Shown one piece after another: positions 8,806-17,584 of a stretch of DNA of 64,000 nt (position 1 is its first letter; the number at the start of each line of letters is the position of its first letter). The translations under genes and the position numbers were made by a program. The notes beneath the pieces are model-generated. The model was not told where the DNA came from. It saw only the letters and a program-made list of their open reading frames with translations, and ran no database searches. The DNA is from Geodermatophilus obscurus DSM 43160 (GTDB lineage Bacteria > Actinomycetota > Actinomycetes > Mycobacteriales > Geodermatophilaceae), in NCBI RefSeq assembly GCF_000025345.1, contig NC_013757.1:3782001-3846000 (forward strand), given 5' to 3'.

Positions 8806-10371
8806 GTGGACGTCCTGGACATCGACGTGGTGGACATCGCGCGCTGGCAGTTCGGCATCACGACCGTCTACCACTTCCTGATGGTCCCGCTGACCATCGG
8901 CCTGGGGGTCCTGGTCGCCGTCATGCACACCCTCTGGGTACGCACCGGCAAGCCCGAGTGGCTGCGGATGACCCGCTTCTGGGGCCGCATCTACCTGATC
9001 AACTTCGTGCTCGGCGTGGCCACGGGCCTGGTGCAGGAGTTCCAGTTCGGCCTGGCCTGGAGCGAGTACTCGCGCTTCGTCGGCGACGTCTTCGGCTCGC
9101 TGCTGGCCCTCGAGGCGCTGCTGGCCTTCTTCCTCGAGTCGACGTTCCTCGGCCTGTGGATCTTCGGCTGGGGCCGCATCCCGAAGGAGCTGCACCTCGC
9201 CGCGCTGTGGGCCGCGGTCATCGGCTCGATCGTCAGCGCGTACTTCATCATCGCGGCCAACTCCTGGATGCAGCACCCGGTCGGGGTCGAGGTCGACGAC
9301 ACCACCGGCCGCCCCGTGCAGGTCGACTTCCTCGCCGTGCTGACCAACAACACCGCGCTGGCCGCCTTCAGCCACGCGGTCGTCGCCGCGCTCATGGTCG
9401 CCGGCGCCCTGCTGGTCGGCATCGGCCTGTGGCACCTGCGCCGGCGGGCGCTGGCCGGGCAGCCGACCACGGACGTCGACCACGCCGTGTGGCGGCGCTC
9501 GGTCCGGCTGGGCGGCTGGGTGTCGCTCGCCGCGTTCGTCCTCGTCGCCCTCACCGGCGACTGGCAGGGCAAGCTCATGTACGAGCAGCAGCCGCTCAAG
9601 ATGAGCTCGGCCGAGGCGCTCTGCGAGACCGAGGCGCCCGCACCCTTCTCCGTCCTCGCCTGGAGCAAGCTGGGCTCCAACGAGTGCGACGACGTCCACT
9701 CGATCACCATCCCGGGGCTGGTGTCCTTCCTCGCCCACGGCGACTTCTCCAGCGCCGTCCCCGGCGTCAACCAGCTGCAGGAGGAGTACGCCGCGGTCTA
9801 CGGGGAGACCTACCCCGACGACCCGTCGCGGTTCGGCGCGCTGGCCGGCGAGGAGATCGACTACACGCCCCTGCTGGCGGTCAGCTACTGGAGCTTCCGG
9901 CTCATGATCGGCATGGGCGCGGTCTCCGCCGGAGTCGCCGCCTACGCGCTGTGGGCCACCCGGAAGGGCCGGGTGCCGACCTCGCAGATCGGCGTGTACG
10001 GCTCGCTGCTCGCCGTCGCCGCGCCCTTCGTGGCCAACGCGACCGGGTGGGTCTTCACCGAGATGGGCCGCCAGCCGTTCGTCGTCCACCCCAACCCGGA
10101 CGTGCCGGTCGGCGAGCAGACGTACTTCTTCACCGCCCAGGCCGTCTCCCCCGGCGTCACCGCCGCCGAGGTCTGGACGTCGCTGACGCTGCTGACCCTC
10201 GTCTACGGCGCCCTGGCCGTCGTCGAGCTGTGGCTGATCACCCGCTTCGTCCGCCGCGGCGTGACCACCGGGGACCACGCTCCCGACCACCCCGCGCCCG
10301 CCCCCGGCACCCCGGCGGAGGGGACGCCGGAGTCCCGCGAGGACGACGACGTCCTCCAGTTCGCGTACTGA
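8806..10371 (+). CDS. cydA: Cytochrome bd oxidase subunit I
   Basis: A 521-residue polytopic membrane protein. The N-terminus ARWQFGITTVYHF holds the distal heme ligand (His23), and NTALAAFSHAVVA holds a second conserved His (190). Together with CydB it oxidises quinol and reduces oxygen to water without pumping protons, at high oxygen affinity. The GTG start follows GAGAGGGGC. It is the first gene of cydA-cydB-cydDC, with cydB 11 bp downstream. Confidence 0.96.
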   Translation: MDVLDIDVVDIARWQFGITTVYHFLMVPLTIGLGVLVAVMHTLWVRTGKPEWLRMTRFWGRIYLINFVLGVATGLVQEFQFGLAWSEYSRFVGDVFGSLLALEALLAFFLESTFLGLWIFGWGRIPKELHLAALWAAVIGSIVSAYFIIAANSWMQHPVGVEVDDTTGRPVQVDFLAVLTNNTALAAFSHAVVAALMVAGALLVGIGLWHLRRRALAGQPTTDVDHAVWRRSVRLGGWVSLAAFVLVALTGDWQGKLMYEQQPLKMSSAEALCETEAPAPFSVLAWSKLGSNECDDVHSITIPGLVSFLAHGDFSSAVPGVNQLQEEYAAVYGETYPDDPSRFGALAGEEIDYTPLLAVSYWSFRLMIGMGAVSAGVAAYALWATRKGRVPTSQIGVYGSLLAVAAPFVANATGWVFTEMGRQPFVVHPNPDVPVGEQTYFFTAQAVSPGVTAAEVWTSLTLLTLVYGALAVVELWLITRFVRRGVTTGDHAPDHPAPAPGTPAEGTPESREDDDVLQFAY

Positions 10372-10382
10372 GGAGCATTCCT

Positions 10383-11399
10383 GTGGACCTGCAGACCCTC
10401 TGGTTCGCCGCCGTCGCCCTGCTGTGGACCGGCTTCCTGCTGCTCGAGGGCTTCGACTTCGGCGTCGCCGCGCTGCTGCCGCTGCTCGGCCGCCGTCCCG
10501 CCGAGCGGCACCTGATGCTGCGCACCATCGGCCCGCTGTGGGACGGCAACGAGGTCTGGCTGATCACCGCCGTCGGCGCGGTGTTCGCCGCCTTCCCCGG
10601 CTGGTACGCCACCTGGCTGCCGGCGCTGTACCTGCCCTTCGTGCTGGTGCTCTTCGGCCTGATCATCCGGGCCGTCGCCTTCGAGTGGCGGCACTCGCAC
10701 TCCACCGAGGCGTGGGACACCACCTGGACGCGGGTGATCACCACGGGCTCGCTCGTCGCCGCGGCCGGCATCGGCGCCGCGCTCGGGGCCACCACCCTGG
10801 GCCTGCCGATCGACGACGACGGCAACCGGGTCGGCGGCGCGTTCTCCGGGCTGGGCTGGCCCGCGCTGCTGGGCGCGGTCGCCGTCCTGGCCTTCTCGGT
10901 GGTGCACGGCGCGGTGTTCCTGTCGCTGAAGACCGACGGCCCGCTGCGGGTCGCCGCCCGGCGCTTCGCGCTGCGGTGGGCGCCCGTGGCCGCGCTGCCG
11001 CTGCTGGCCTGGGCCGGCCTGGTGCACCTGCGGTCCGGCACGCCGGTCACCGGGGTGCTGTGGCTGGCTGCCGCGCTCGCCGTGCTGGTCGCCTGGGTGC
11101 GGCTGCGGGTCGGCCGGGAGGGCCAGGCGTTCACCGCGTGGGGCGCGATGCTGGTCATGGCGGCCGCGACGGTGTTCGGCGCCGCGTACCCGGTCGTCGT
11201 CCCCTCGACGATCGACTCCGCATTCGACGTCACGATCGCCGACGCCTCGGTCAGCGACTACACGCTCACCGTGATGACCTGGGCCGCCGGCATCGGGCTG
11301 CCCGTGGTGCTCGGCTACCAGGCGTGGACCTACTGGGTGTTCCGCCGGCGGCTGACCGCCGAGCCGCAGCACGGCGAGCCCGCGGGGGCGCACGCATGA
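10383..11399 (+). CDS. cydB: Cytochrome bd oxidase subunit II
   Basis: A 338-residue membrane protein with about eight hydrophobic helices and the family landmarks LLEGFDFGVA near the N-terminus, GPLWDGNEVWLI and FGLIIRAVAFEWR. It forms the quinol oxidase heterodimer with CydA. The GTG start at 10383 follows GAGGAG. Its TGA overlaps the ATG of cydDC, so translation is coupled. Confidence 0.95.
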   Translation: MDLQTLWFAAVALLWTGFLLLEGFDFGVAALLPLLGRRPAERHLMLRTIGPLWDGNEVWLITAVGAVFAAFPGWYATWLPALYLPFVLVLFGLIIRAVAFEWRHSHSTEAWDTTWTRVITTGSLVAAAGIGAALGATTLGLPIDDDGNRVGGAFSGLGWPALLGAVAVLAFSVVHGAVFLSLKTDGPLRVAARRFALRWAPVAALPLLAWAGLVHLRSGTPVTGVLWLAAALAVLVAWVRLRVGREGQAFTAWGAMLVMAAATVFGAAYPVVVPSTIDSAFDVTIADASVSDYTLTVMTWAAGIGLPVVLGYQAWTYWVFRRRLTAEPQHGEPAGAHA

Positions 11400-14300
11400 G
11401 GTCGGACCGGGGGCCGCTCGGGGCGCTGGCCGGCGTACCGGGGGTGACCGGGGCGCTGGTCCGCGCCGCGGTCGCCGCGCTGGGCCAGGTCGCCGGGCTG
11501 GTGCTGCTCGCCGCCGGGCTGGCGCACGCGGTCGCCCGCGCGGCCGACCAGGCCGACGGCGCCCTGACCGGTCCGCTGCTCGCCGCCTCCGCCGGGGTCG
11601 TGCTGCGCGCGCTGGCCGGCTGGGCCGGTGAGGTGGTGGCCACGCGGGACGCCCGCCGCGCCGAGGAGCAGCTGCGCGCAGCACTGACCGCCCGGCTCGC
11701 CGCCTCCCCGGCCGCGGTCGCGGCAGCCGGCGGTCCCGGCCCGGCCGCGCTGCTGGCCACGACCCGGCTGGCCGAGCTCGGGCCCGCGCTGGCCACCCGC
11801 CTCCCCGCGCTGGCGCAGGCACTGGTCGTGCCGCCGGTGCTGCTCGTCGTGCTCGCCCGGACCGACCTGCTCTCGGCCGGCCTGGTCGCGGTGACCCTGC
11901 CGCTGGTGCCGCTGTTCATGGTGCTGGTCGGGCTGACCACCCGGGACGGCACCACCGCCGCTGCGCGGGCGCTGGACCGCATCGCCGCGCACGTCGCCGA
12001 GCTGGTCCGCGGCCTGCCGGTGCTGGTCGGGCTGGGCCGTGCCGCCGAGCAGGCCGCGGCGCTCGCCGAACTGGGCGAGGCCTCCCGCCGCCGCACGCTG
12101 TCGGTGCTGCGGCTGGCCTTCCTCTCCGCGCTGGTGCTCGAGCTGCTGGCCACGCTGTCGGTCGCGCTGGTCGCGGTCACCGTCGGCCTGCGGCTGGTGC
12201 ACGGCGACCTCGACCTGGCCGTCGGCCTGACCGCGTTGCTGCTCGCGCCGGAGGCCTTCGCCCCGCTGCGCGCACTGGGTGCCGCCCACCACGCCGGAGA
12301 GGACGCCGCGCTGGCCGCCGCCGAGGCCCGCGCGGTGCTGGCCGCCCCCGATGCCGCCCCGGCCGTCGAGGTGGACGAGGACGACCCGCGCGGTGCCGAC
12401 GTCGCCGTCGGGAGGCTCTCGGTGCGGTACCCGGGCCGGACCGTCCCCGCGCTGCCACCGGTCGACCTCGCCGTCCGGCCCGGGGAGCTGGTCGCCCTCC
12501 GCGGCGCCAGCGGCTCGGGCAAGTCGACGCTGCTGGCCGTCCTCGCCGGGCTGACCGACCCGGCCGCGGAGGTGCGCGGCACGGTGTCCGGCGTCCCGGC
12601 CGGCGGCGTCGCGTACGTGCCGCAGCACCCGCGCACCACCGGCGCGACCGTCGCCGACGAGCTGCGCCGGCACGCGGGGTCGGGGCCGGGCGGGAGTCGA
12701 GACACCGTGGACGAGGGAGTCGGCGAGGCCCTCGTCGTCGAGGCGCTGGCCCGGGCCGGCGCCGCCGAGCTGGCCGGGCGCGACTGCACCACCCTCTCCC
12801 CGGGCGAGCTGCAGCGGGTCGCGCTGGCCCGGGCGCTGGTGCGGGTGCGCCGCGGCGCCCGGCTGCTGCTGCTCGACGAGCCGACCGCGCACCTCGACGA
12901 CGCGGCCGCCGCCCGGGTGGCCGCGGTGCTGGCCGGGCTGCACGGCACGGTGAGCACCCTGCTGGTCACCCACGACCGGGGCCTGGCAGCCCTCGCCGAC
13001 CGCACCGCCGACCTCCCGTCCCCGGCCGCGGCTCCTCACCCTGTCGCGAGTGCGACGTCCTCGTGGCCATCAGCCCCTGATCGCCACGAGATCGTCACAC
13101 CCGCCGCGGGACCGGGACCCGCGGGCGCCACGAACACCGGCCCGGGGCTGCGCTGGCCGCGGCGGGCGCTGGTGCGCGCGGTCGCCGCCGGCACCGCCTC
13201 GGCCGGCGCCGGTGTGGCGCTCACCGCGGTCTCCGGCTGGCTGATCGTGCGGGCCGCCGAGATGCCGCCGGTGCTCACCCTGCTGGTCGCGATCGTCGGC
13301 GTGCGGGCCTTCGGCCTGGGCCGGGCAGGGCTGCGCTGGGTGGAGCGGATGACCGCCCACGACGCCGCGCTCCGGCTGGCCGCGGACCTGCGGGTGCGGG
13401 TGTGGCGGGCGCTGGCCGCCCAGGGCCTCGCGGCCGACCGGACACCGGGCTCGGCGCTGGCCCGCGTGGTCGGCGACGTCGGCCTGGTGCAGGACCTGTC
13501 GGTGCGCGTGGTCCCGCCGGCGCTGGCGGCCGGCACCGTGACCACCGCGACCGTCGGCGCGCTCGCCCTGGTCTCCCCGGCTGCGGCCGGCGCCGCGGCG
13601 GCGGTCCTGGCGGCCACCGTGGCGCTGGTGCTGCTCGCGCACGGGCGGGTGGACGCCGGTGCCGCGCGCGCCGAGGCGGCGCTGCGGGTGGCGGCGCTCC
13701 GCGACACCACCACCGCGCTCGACGGAGCGGCCGACCTGCGGGCGCACGGCCTGGCCGGGCGGACGGCGGCCGACCTCGCCGGGCTGGCCGCCGACCGGAG
13801 CGCGGCCGACCGCGCGCGCACCCGGGCCGGCGCGCTGGGCGCCGGTGCGGTCGTCCTCGGCACCGGGCTCGCCGCGGTCGCCGCCGCGGCGGCCGGCGCC
13901 GCGGCCGGGGTCACCGGCCCGGCGATCGCGGTGCTCGCCCTCGCCCCGCTGGCCCTGGCCGAGCCGCTGGCCGGGCTGGTTACCGCGCTGCAGCGGCGCG
14001 GCACCCTCGCCGACGCCCGCGACCGCCTCGACGCCGTCCTCACCGCACCGGTGCCGGCCGACCCCGCCGACCCGCGGCCGGCGCCCGCGCGGGTGCGCTC
14101 GCTGGCCACCGACGGGCTGGTCGCCGGCTGGCCCGGCGGGCCGGACGTGCTCCGCGGCCTGACCACGCGGACGGACGTCGAGGGCGGCTGGCTGGTCGTG
14201 CGCGGGCCCTCCGGCTCCGGCAAGTCGACGTTCCTGGCCGTGCTGCTCGCGGCGCTGCGGCCGCGGGCGGGCGGGTACGCGCTGGACGGCGTCCCCGCCG

Positions 14301-14776
14301 ACCGGCTGACCGGGGACGGCGTCCGCTCCCGGATCGCCTGGCTGCCGCAGGAGGCGCACGTGTTCGCTTCGAGCATCCGCGCCAACCTGGCCCTGGCCGC
14401 GCCGCGGGGCGAGCTGGCCGGACCGGACGGCGAGGCCCGGATGCGCGCCGCGCTGGCGGCCACCGGCCTGGGCGGGCTGCTCGCCGGGTTGCCCGGGGGG
14501 CTCGACACCCCGGTCGGCGCGGGCGGCACCGCGCTGTCCGGCGGGGAGCGGCGCCGGCTGGCCGCGGCCCGGGCGCTGCTGGCCGACCGGGACGTCGTGC
14601 TGCTCGACGAGCCGACCGCGCACCTGGACCCGCCCACCGCCGCGGCGCTGCTGCGCGACCTGCGCGCCGCGCTCGCCGGGCGGGTCGTGGTCTGCGTGAC
14701 CCACGACGACACCGTCGAGCGGCCCGGCGACACCGTCGTCCGGCTGGGGGAGCCGGTGCCCGCGCTCGCGGGCTGA
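11396..14776 (+). CDS. cydDC: CydDC fused thiol-reductant ABC exporter
   Basis: A 1,126-residue fusion of two ABC exporter halves. Each half has a six-helix membrane domain and an ATPase: Walker A GASGSGKSTLL near 370 and GPSGSGKSTFL near 937, signatures LSPGELQRVALARA and LSGGERRRLAAARA, and Walker B LLLLDEPTAHLDD and VVLLDEPTAHLDP. CydDC exports cysteine or glutathione in Escherichia coli and is needed to assemble cytochrome bd. The first-half signature LSPGE differs from LSGGE. The linker (about 545-580) is encoded partly by a DNA palindrome at 13054-13096. Confidence 0.93.
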   Translation: MRSDRGPLGALAGVPGVTGALVRAAVAALGQVAGLVLLAAGLAHAVARAADQADGALTGPLLAASAGVVLRALAGWAGEVVATRDARRAEEQLRAALTARLAASPAAVAAAGGPGPAALLATTRLAELGPALATRLPALAQALVVPPVLLVVLARTDLLSAGLVAVTLPLVPLFMVLVGLTTRDGTTAAARALDRIAAHVAELVRGLPVLVGLGRAAEQAAALAELGEASRRRTLSVLRLAFLSALVLELLATLSVALVAVTVGLRLVHGDLDLAVGLTALLLAPEAFAPLRALGAAHHAGEDAALAAAEARAVLAAPDAAPAVEVDEDDPRGADVAVGRLSVRYPGRTVPALPPVDLAVRPGELVALRGASGSGKSTLLAVLAGLTDPAAEVRGTVSGVPAGGVAYVPQHPRTTGATVADELRRHAGSGPGGSRDTVDEGVGEALVVEALARAGAAELAGRDCTTLSPGELQRVALARALVRVRRGARLLLLDEPTAHLDDAAAARVAAVLAGLHGTVSTLLVTHDRGLAALADRTADLPSPAAAPHPVASATSSWPSAPDRHEIVTPAAGPGPAGATNTGPGLRWPRRALVRAVAAGTASAGAGVALTAVSGWLIVRAAEMPPVLTLLVAIVGVRAFGLGRAGLRWVERMTAHDAALRLAADLRVRVWRALAAQGLAADRTPGSALARVVGDVGLVQDLSVRVVPPALAAGTVTTATVGALALVSPAAAGAAAAVLAATVALVLLAHGRVDAGAARAEAALRVAALRDTTTALDGAADLRAHGLAGRTAADLAGLAADRSAADRARTRAGALGAGAVVLGTGLAAVAAAAAGAAAGVTGPAIAVLALAPLALAEPLAGLVTALQRRGTLADARDRLDAVLTAPVPADPADPRPAPARVRSLATDGLVAGWPGGPDVLRGLTTRTDVEGGWLVVRGPSGSGKSTFLAVLLAALRPRAGGYALDGVPADRLTGDGVRSRIAWLPQEAHVFASSIRANLALAAPRGELAGPDGEARMRAALAATGLGGLLAGLPGGLDTPVGAGGTALSGGERRRLAAARALLADRDVVLLDEPTAHLDPPTAAALLRDLRAALAGRVVVCVTHDDTVERPGDTVVRLGEPVPALAG
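13054..13096. repeat. Palindrome inside the CydD-CydC linker
   Basis: CTCGTGGCCATCAG (13060-13073) and CTGATCGCCACGAG (13077-13090) form 14-bp arms with one mismatch and a 3-nt loop; GACG and CGTC extend the arms. It lies in frame between the two halves of cydDC, in a region whose protein sequence looks like unstructured linker. The form suggests insertion of a palindromic repeat into coding DNA. Confidence 0.6.
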
Positions 14777-14781
14777 GCCGC

Positions 14782-15138
14782 TCAGGCCGCGCCGCGCGGC
14801 CGGACGGGACCGCCCGGCCGGACCCGCCGCACCTCGAAGCCGGGGAACGGGGGCAGCGCCGGGTCGACGACGAGCGGGACCCCGGCCGGCTCCCCGAGGA
14901 CGCCGTGCTCGGCCAGCGCCGCCCGCGCGGCCGGGTCGAGCTCGGCGAGCATGCGGTCGTACAGCTCCGGCCGGACCCGGATCTCGCGAGGCGGGGCCGT
15001 GCCCGGCGCCCACGCGACGGCGAGGACGTCCCCGGCGAAGTCGGGCCGCATCCAGTGCGGGAAGTGTGCGACGGGAGCTGGTTGCTGTACCGGGAAGCGG
15101 TCGGCGACCGGCGCCCTTCTCGTGATGGCCTGGGACAT
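14782..15138 (-). CDS. Conserved-looking protein of unknown function, 118 residues
   Basis: A small soluble protein with no signal peptide and no recognised domain. The middle contains a GDVLAVAW strand and a helix ELYDRMLAELDPAARAAL; the C-terminus is basic and Pro/Gly-rich. The ATG at 15138 follows AGGAGG. It ends 6 bp from cydDC in convergent orientation and is divergent from the reductase gene across 139 bp. Confidence 0.65.
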   Translation of the reverse strand: MSQAITRRAPVADRFPVQQPAPVAHFPHWMRPDFAGDVLAVAWAPGTAPPREIRVRPELYDRMLAELDPAARAALAEHGVLGEPAGVPLVVDPALPPFPGFEVRRVRPGGPVRPRGAA

Positions 15139-15277
15139 GGTGGCCTCCTGGCGTTCCCTCGCGTTCCGTTACAACGCGGGGAGGACGACGTCCATGCCAC
15201 ACCAGAGTGCTGACAGTTCCGGCAGATACGGGTCAGAGGTCCTCCCGCTCGTCGGCACCGTCGGGCAGCCTGCCGGC

Positions 15278-15838
15278 ATGGACGCACCCTTCACCGGTTC
15301 GGTGTTCCTCGGCATGAGCGTCGACGGGTTCATCGCCCGCCCCGACGGCGACCTCGCGTGGCTGACCGGCGGGGACGAGGCCGGCGGGGACGAGGCCGGC
15401 GGTGCGACGGACGACGGCGACGGCGGCGACTTCGGCTTCGCCGAGTTCGTCGCCGGCATCGACGCGCTGGTCATGGGCCGCGGCACCTACGAGGTGATCG
15501 CGCCGATGCACGAGTGGCCGTACCAGGGCAAGCCGGTGCACGTGATCAGCACGACGCTCGAGCCCGATCCCCGCATCACCCTGCACCGCTCCTTCGACGA
15601 GGCGGTCGCCGCGCTGACCACGGCCGGGTACCGCCGCGTCTACGTCGACGGCGGCCGGACGGTGCACGACTTCCTCGCCGCCGGGCTGATCGGCGACCTG
15701 ACGCTCTCCCGGGCGCCGGTGCTCATCGGGGAGGGCCACACGCCGTTCGGGCCGCTGCCGGCCGACGTGCTGCTCGAGCACGTGCGCACGCAGACCTTCC
15801 GCGGCGGGATGGTGCAGACGACCTACCGGGTGCGCTGA
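15278..15838 (+). CDS. Dihydrofolate reductase-fold (RibD C-terminal type) oxidoreductase
   Basis: A 186-residue protein. It begins SVFLGMSVDGFIARPDG, the characteristic first strand of the RibD C-terminal/DHFR-like family, followed by VMGRGTYE and YVDGGRTVHDFLAAGL, which line the NADPH site. Family members reduce pterin- or riboflavin-type substrates; the substrate here is unknown. The ATG at 15278 lacks a good ribosome-binding site, and CAGCCT lies 6 nt upstream, so a leaderless start is possible. The linker near 32-45 has a duplicated GGDEA unit. Confidence 0.85.
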   Translation: MDAPFTGSVFLGMSVDGFIARPDGDLAWLTGGDEAGGDEAGGATDDGDGGDFGFAEFVAGIDALVMGRGTYEVIAPMHEWPYQGKPVHVISTTLEPDPRITLHRSFDEAVAALTTAGYRRVYVDGGRTVHDFLAAGLIGDLTLSRAPVLIGEGHTPFGPLPADVLLEHVRTQTFRGGMVQTTYRVR

Positions 15839-15941
15839 GCCGGCACCGCTACCGGGATCCCCGGGCCCAGCCGGGAACGACCGTGGAGCTGGTCTCCGGC
15901 GCGCGCACCGGCCGGCCCGGGTGCTGCGCCGCCGCTGAGCG

Positions 15942-16436
15942 TCACCCCTCCGGCGCGGCGGGCAGGACGACGACGCCGTCCCGGTCGGCGCACAGCCACT
16001 CCCCCTCGCGGAACACCACACCCGCGAAGACGACCGGCCGGCCCGCCTGACCGGAGTGCATCCCGCGCTCGCTCCTGCGGGGGTGGGCCGCCAGCGCCCG
16101 GACCCCGATCGGCTGCTCGGCCAGCTCGTCGGCGTCCCGGATGCAGCCGTACACGACGATCCCCGCCCAGCCGTTCGTCGCCGCGGAGACGGCCAGGTTG
16201 CCGCCGACCAGCCCGCAGCGCCTCGACCCGCCGCCGTCGACGACGAGCACCCGGCCCTCTCCGGGCCCCTCGACCGCCTGCTTGACCAGAGTGTTGTCCT
16301 CGAAGACCTTGAGCGTGGTGATCGGCCCGCTGAAGGCGGCGCGGCCGCCGAAGACCTCGAACACCGGCTCGCACACCTGCGCCTCCGGATGGGCGTCGCA
16401 GACGTCGGTGGTGGCGGGCACCCGCGGTTCGGTCAT
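15942..16436 (-). CDS. rraA: RraA-like aldolase/oxaloacetate decarboxylase
   Basis: A 164-residue protein of the RraA/HMG-aldolase family, with the family segments GGNLAVSAATNGWAG and YGCIRDADEL (substrate-binding Arg, metal-site Asp). Members either inhibit RNase E or act as 4-hydroxy-4-methyl-2-oxoglutarate aldolase and oxaloacetate decarboxylase. The neighbouring organic-acid genes favour the decarboxylase role, but RraA naming is safer from sequence alone. TAGCCT lies 7 nt before the ATG with no ribosome-binding site, indicating a leaderless start. Confidence 0.85.
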   Translation of the reverse strand: MTEPRVPATTDVCDAHPEAQVCEPVFEVFGGRAAFSGPITTLKVFEDNTLVKQAVEGPGEGRVLVVDGGGSRRCGLVGGNLAVSAATNGWAGIVVYGCIRDADELAEQPIGVRALAAHPRRSERGMHSGQAGRPVVFAGVVFREGEWLCADRDGVVVLPAAPEG

Positions 16437-16496
16437 GGCGCGGAGGCTAGGGCCTGACGGTGCGGAGAGGCAGCTCGAGGGGTGCTCACGACGCCC

Positions 16497-17579
16497 TCAC
16501 GCCCTGGCCGCGGTGCGCTCGACGACGGCGTCGGTGAACTCGCCGGTCGAGGCCGTGCCCCCCAGGTCGCGGGTGCTCACGCCGGCGCGCACGGCCGACC
16601 GGACGGCGTCCTCCACCCGGACGGCGGCGTCGGCGAGACGGCGGTCGCCGTGCCGGGTGCCGAGCCAGTCGAGCAGCATCCCCGCGGACAGGATCATCGC
16701 GATCGGGTTGGCCAGCCCCTCCCCGGCGATGTCGGGCGCGGACCCGTGCGCGGCCTGCGCCATGGCCCGCTCGTCCGAGGCGTTGACCGACGGCGCGATA
16801 CCGAGCGACCCGGCCAGTTCACCGGCCATGTCCGAGAGGATGTCGCCGAACATGTTCTCCGCGACCACGACGTCGAAGGCGGACGCACGGCGCAGCAGGT
16901 GCACCGTCATCGCGTCGATGTGGAAGTCGTCGACCGCCACGTCGGGGTACTGCTCGGCCACCTCGAGGCAGACCCGCTTGAACAGGCCCGAGCTCAGCTG
17001 CAGCACGTTGGCCTTGTGCACGATCGTGAGCTTGTTCCGCCGGCGCCGGGCCAGCTCGAACGCGGCCCGGGCGATGCGCTCGACGGCCGGACGGGTGAAG
17101 ACCCCCATCGCGATGGCGACATCGGGCGTCGGCATGTACTCGCCGGTGCCCGCGTGGGTGTTGCGGTCGGCGTAGAAGCCCTCGGTGTTCTCCCGGACGA
17201 TCACCAGGTCGGTCCCGGGGGCGATCGCGCGCCCGCCCTCGAAGGCGCGGGCCGGGCGGATGTTCGCGTACAGGTCGAAGTGCTTGCGCAGGGTGCCGCT
17301 CGGGTTGAGCCGCGACCGGAACGGCTCGGGGTACGCGACGCTGTCGTGCGGGCCGAGCAGCCAGCCGTCGAGCCCGGCCAGCGCCTCCAGCGTCGTGTCC
17401 GGGATGGCGCTGCCGTGCTCCTCGATGGCCGAGGCGCCCAGCGGCAGCTCCTGCCACTCGATCGGGTCGGCACCGGCGGCGGCCAGCGCCGCGTCGACCA
17501 CGCGCACGGAGGCGGGGACGATCTCGGGACCGATCCCGTCACCGAGCAGGACGCCGAGGCGGCAGGGGGTTCCCCTCAT
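16497..17579 (-). CDS. Tartrate/isopropylmalate-type decarboxylating dehydrogenase
   Basis: A 360-residue member of the isocitrate/isopropylmalate/tartrate dehydrogenase family. It shows LGDGIGPEIV at the start, FRSRLNPSGTLRKHFDLYANIRP with the substrate arginines, VRENTEGFY, and HGSAPDIAGEGLANP at the cofactor site. The family oxidises and decarboxylates 2-hydroxy acids with Mg or Mn and NAD. Tartrate dehydrogenase acts on tartrate, D-malate and meso-tartrate (giving D-glycerate). The start ATG at 17579 has GGAGTG upstream and is 5 bp after the aldehyde dehydrogenase stop. Confidence 0.85.
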   Translation of the reverse strand: MRGTPCRLGVLLGDGIGPEIVPASVRVVDAALAAAGADPIEWQELPLGASAIEEHGSAIPDTTLEALAGLDGWLLGPHDSVAYPEPFRSRLNPSGTLRKHFDLYANIRPARAFEGGRAIAPGTDLVIVRENTEGFYADRNTHAGTGEYMPTPDVAIAMGVFTRPAVERIARAAFELARRRRNKLTIVHKANVLQLSSGLFKRVCLEVAEQYPDVAVDDFHIDAMTVHLLRRASAFDVVVAENMFGDILSDMAGELAGSLGIAPSVNASDERAMAQAAHGSAPDIAGEGLANPIAMILSAGMLLDWLGTRHGDRRLADAAVRVEDAVRSAVRAGVSTRDLGGTASTGEFTDAVVERTAARA

Positions 17580-17584
17580 GGTGG

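Noticed and set aside
10424-11395. Long upstream extension of the cydDC frame across cydB.
   Set aside because: The translation is Arg/Ala-rich shadow of cydB; the ATG at 11396 overlaps the cydB stop as expected for a coupled operon.
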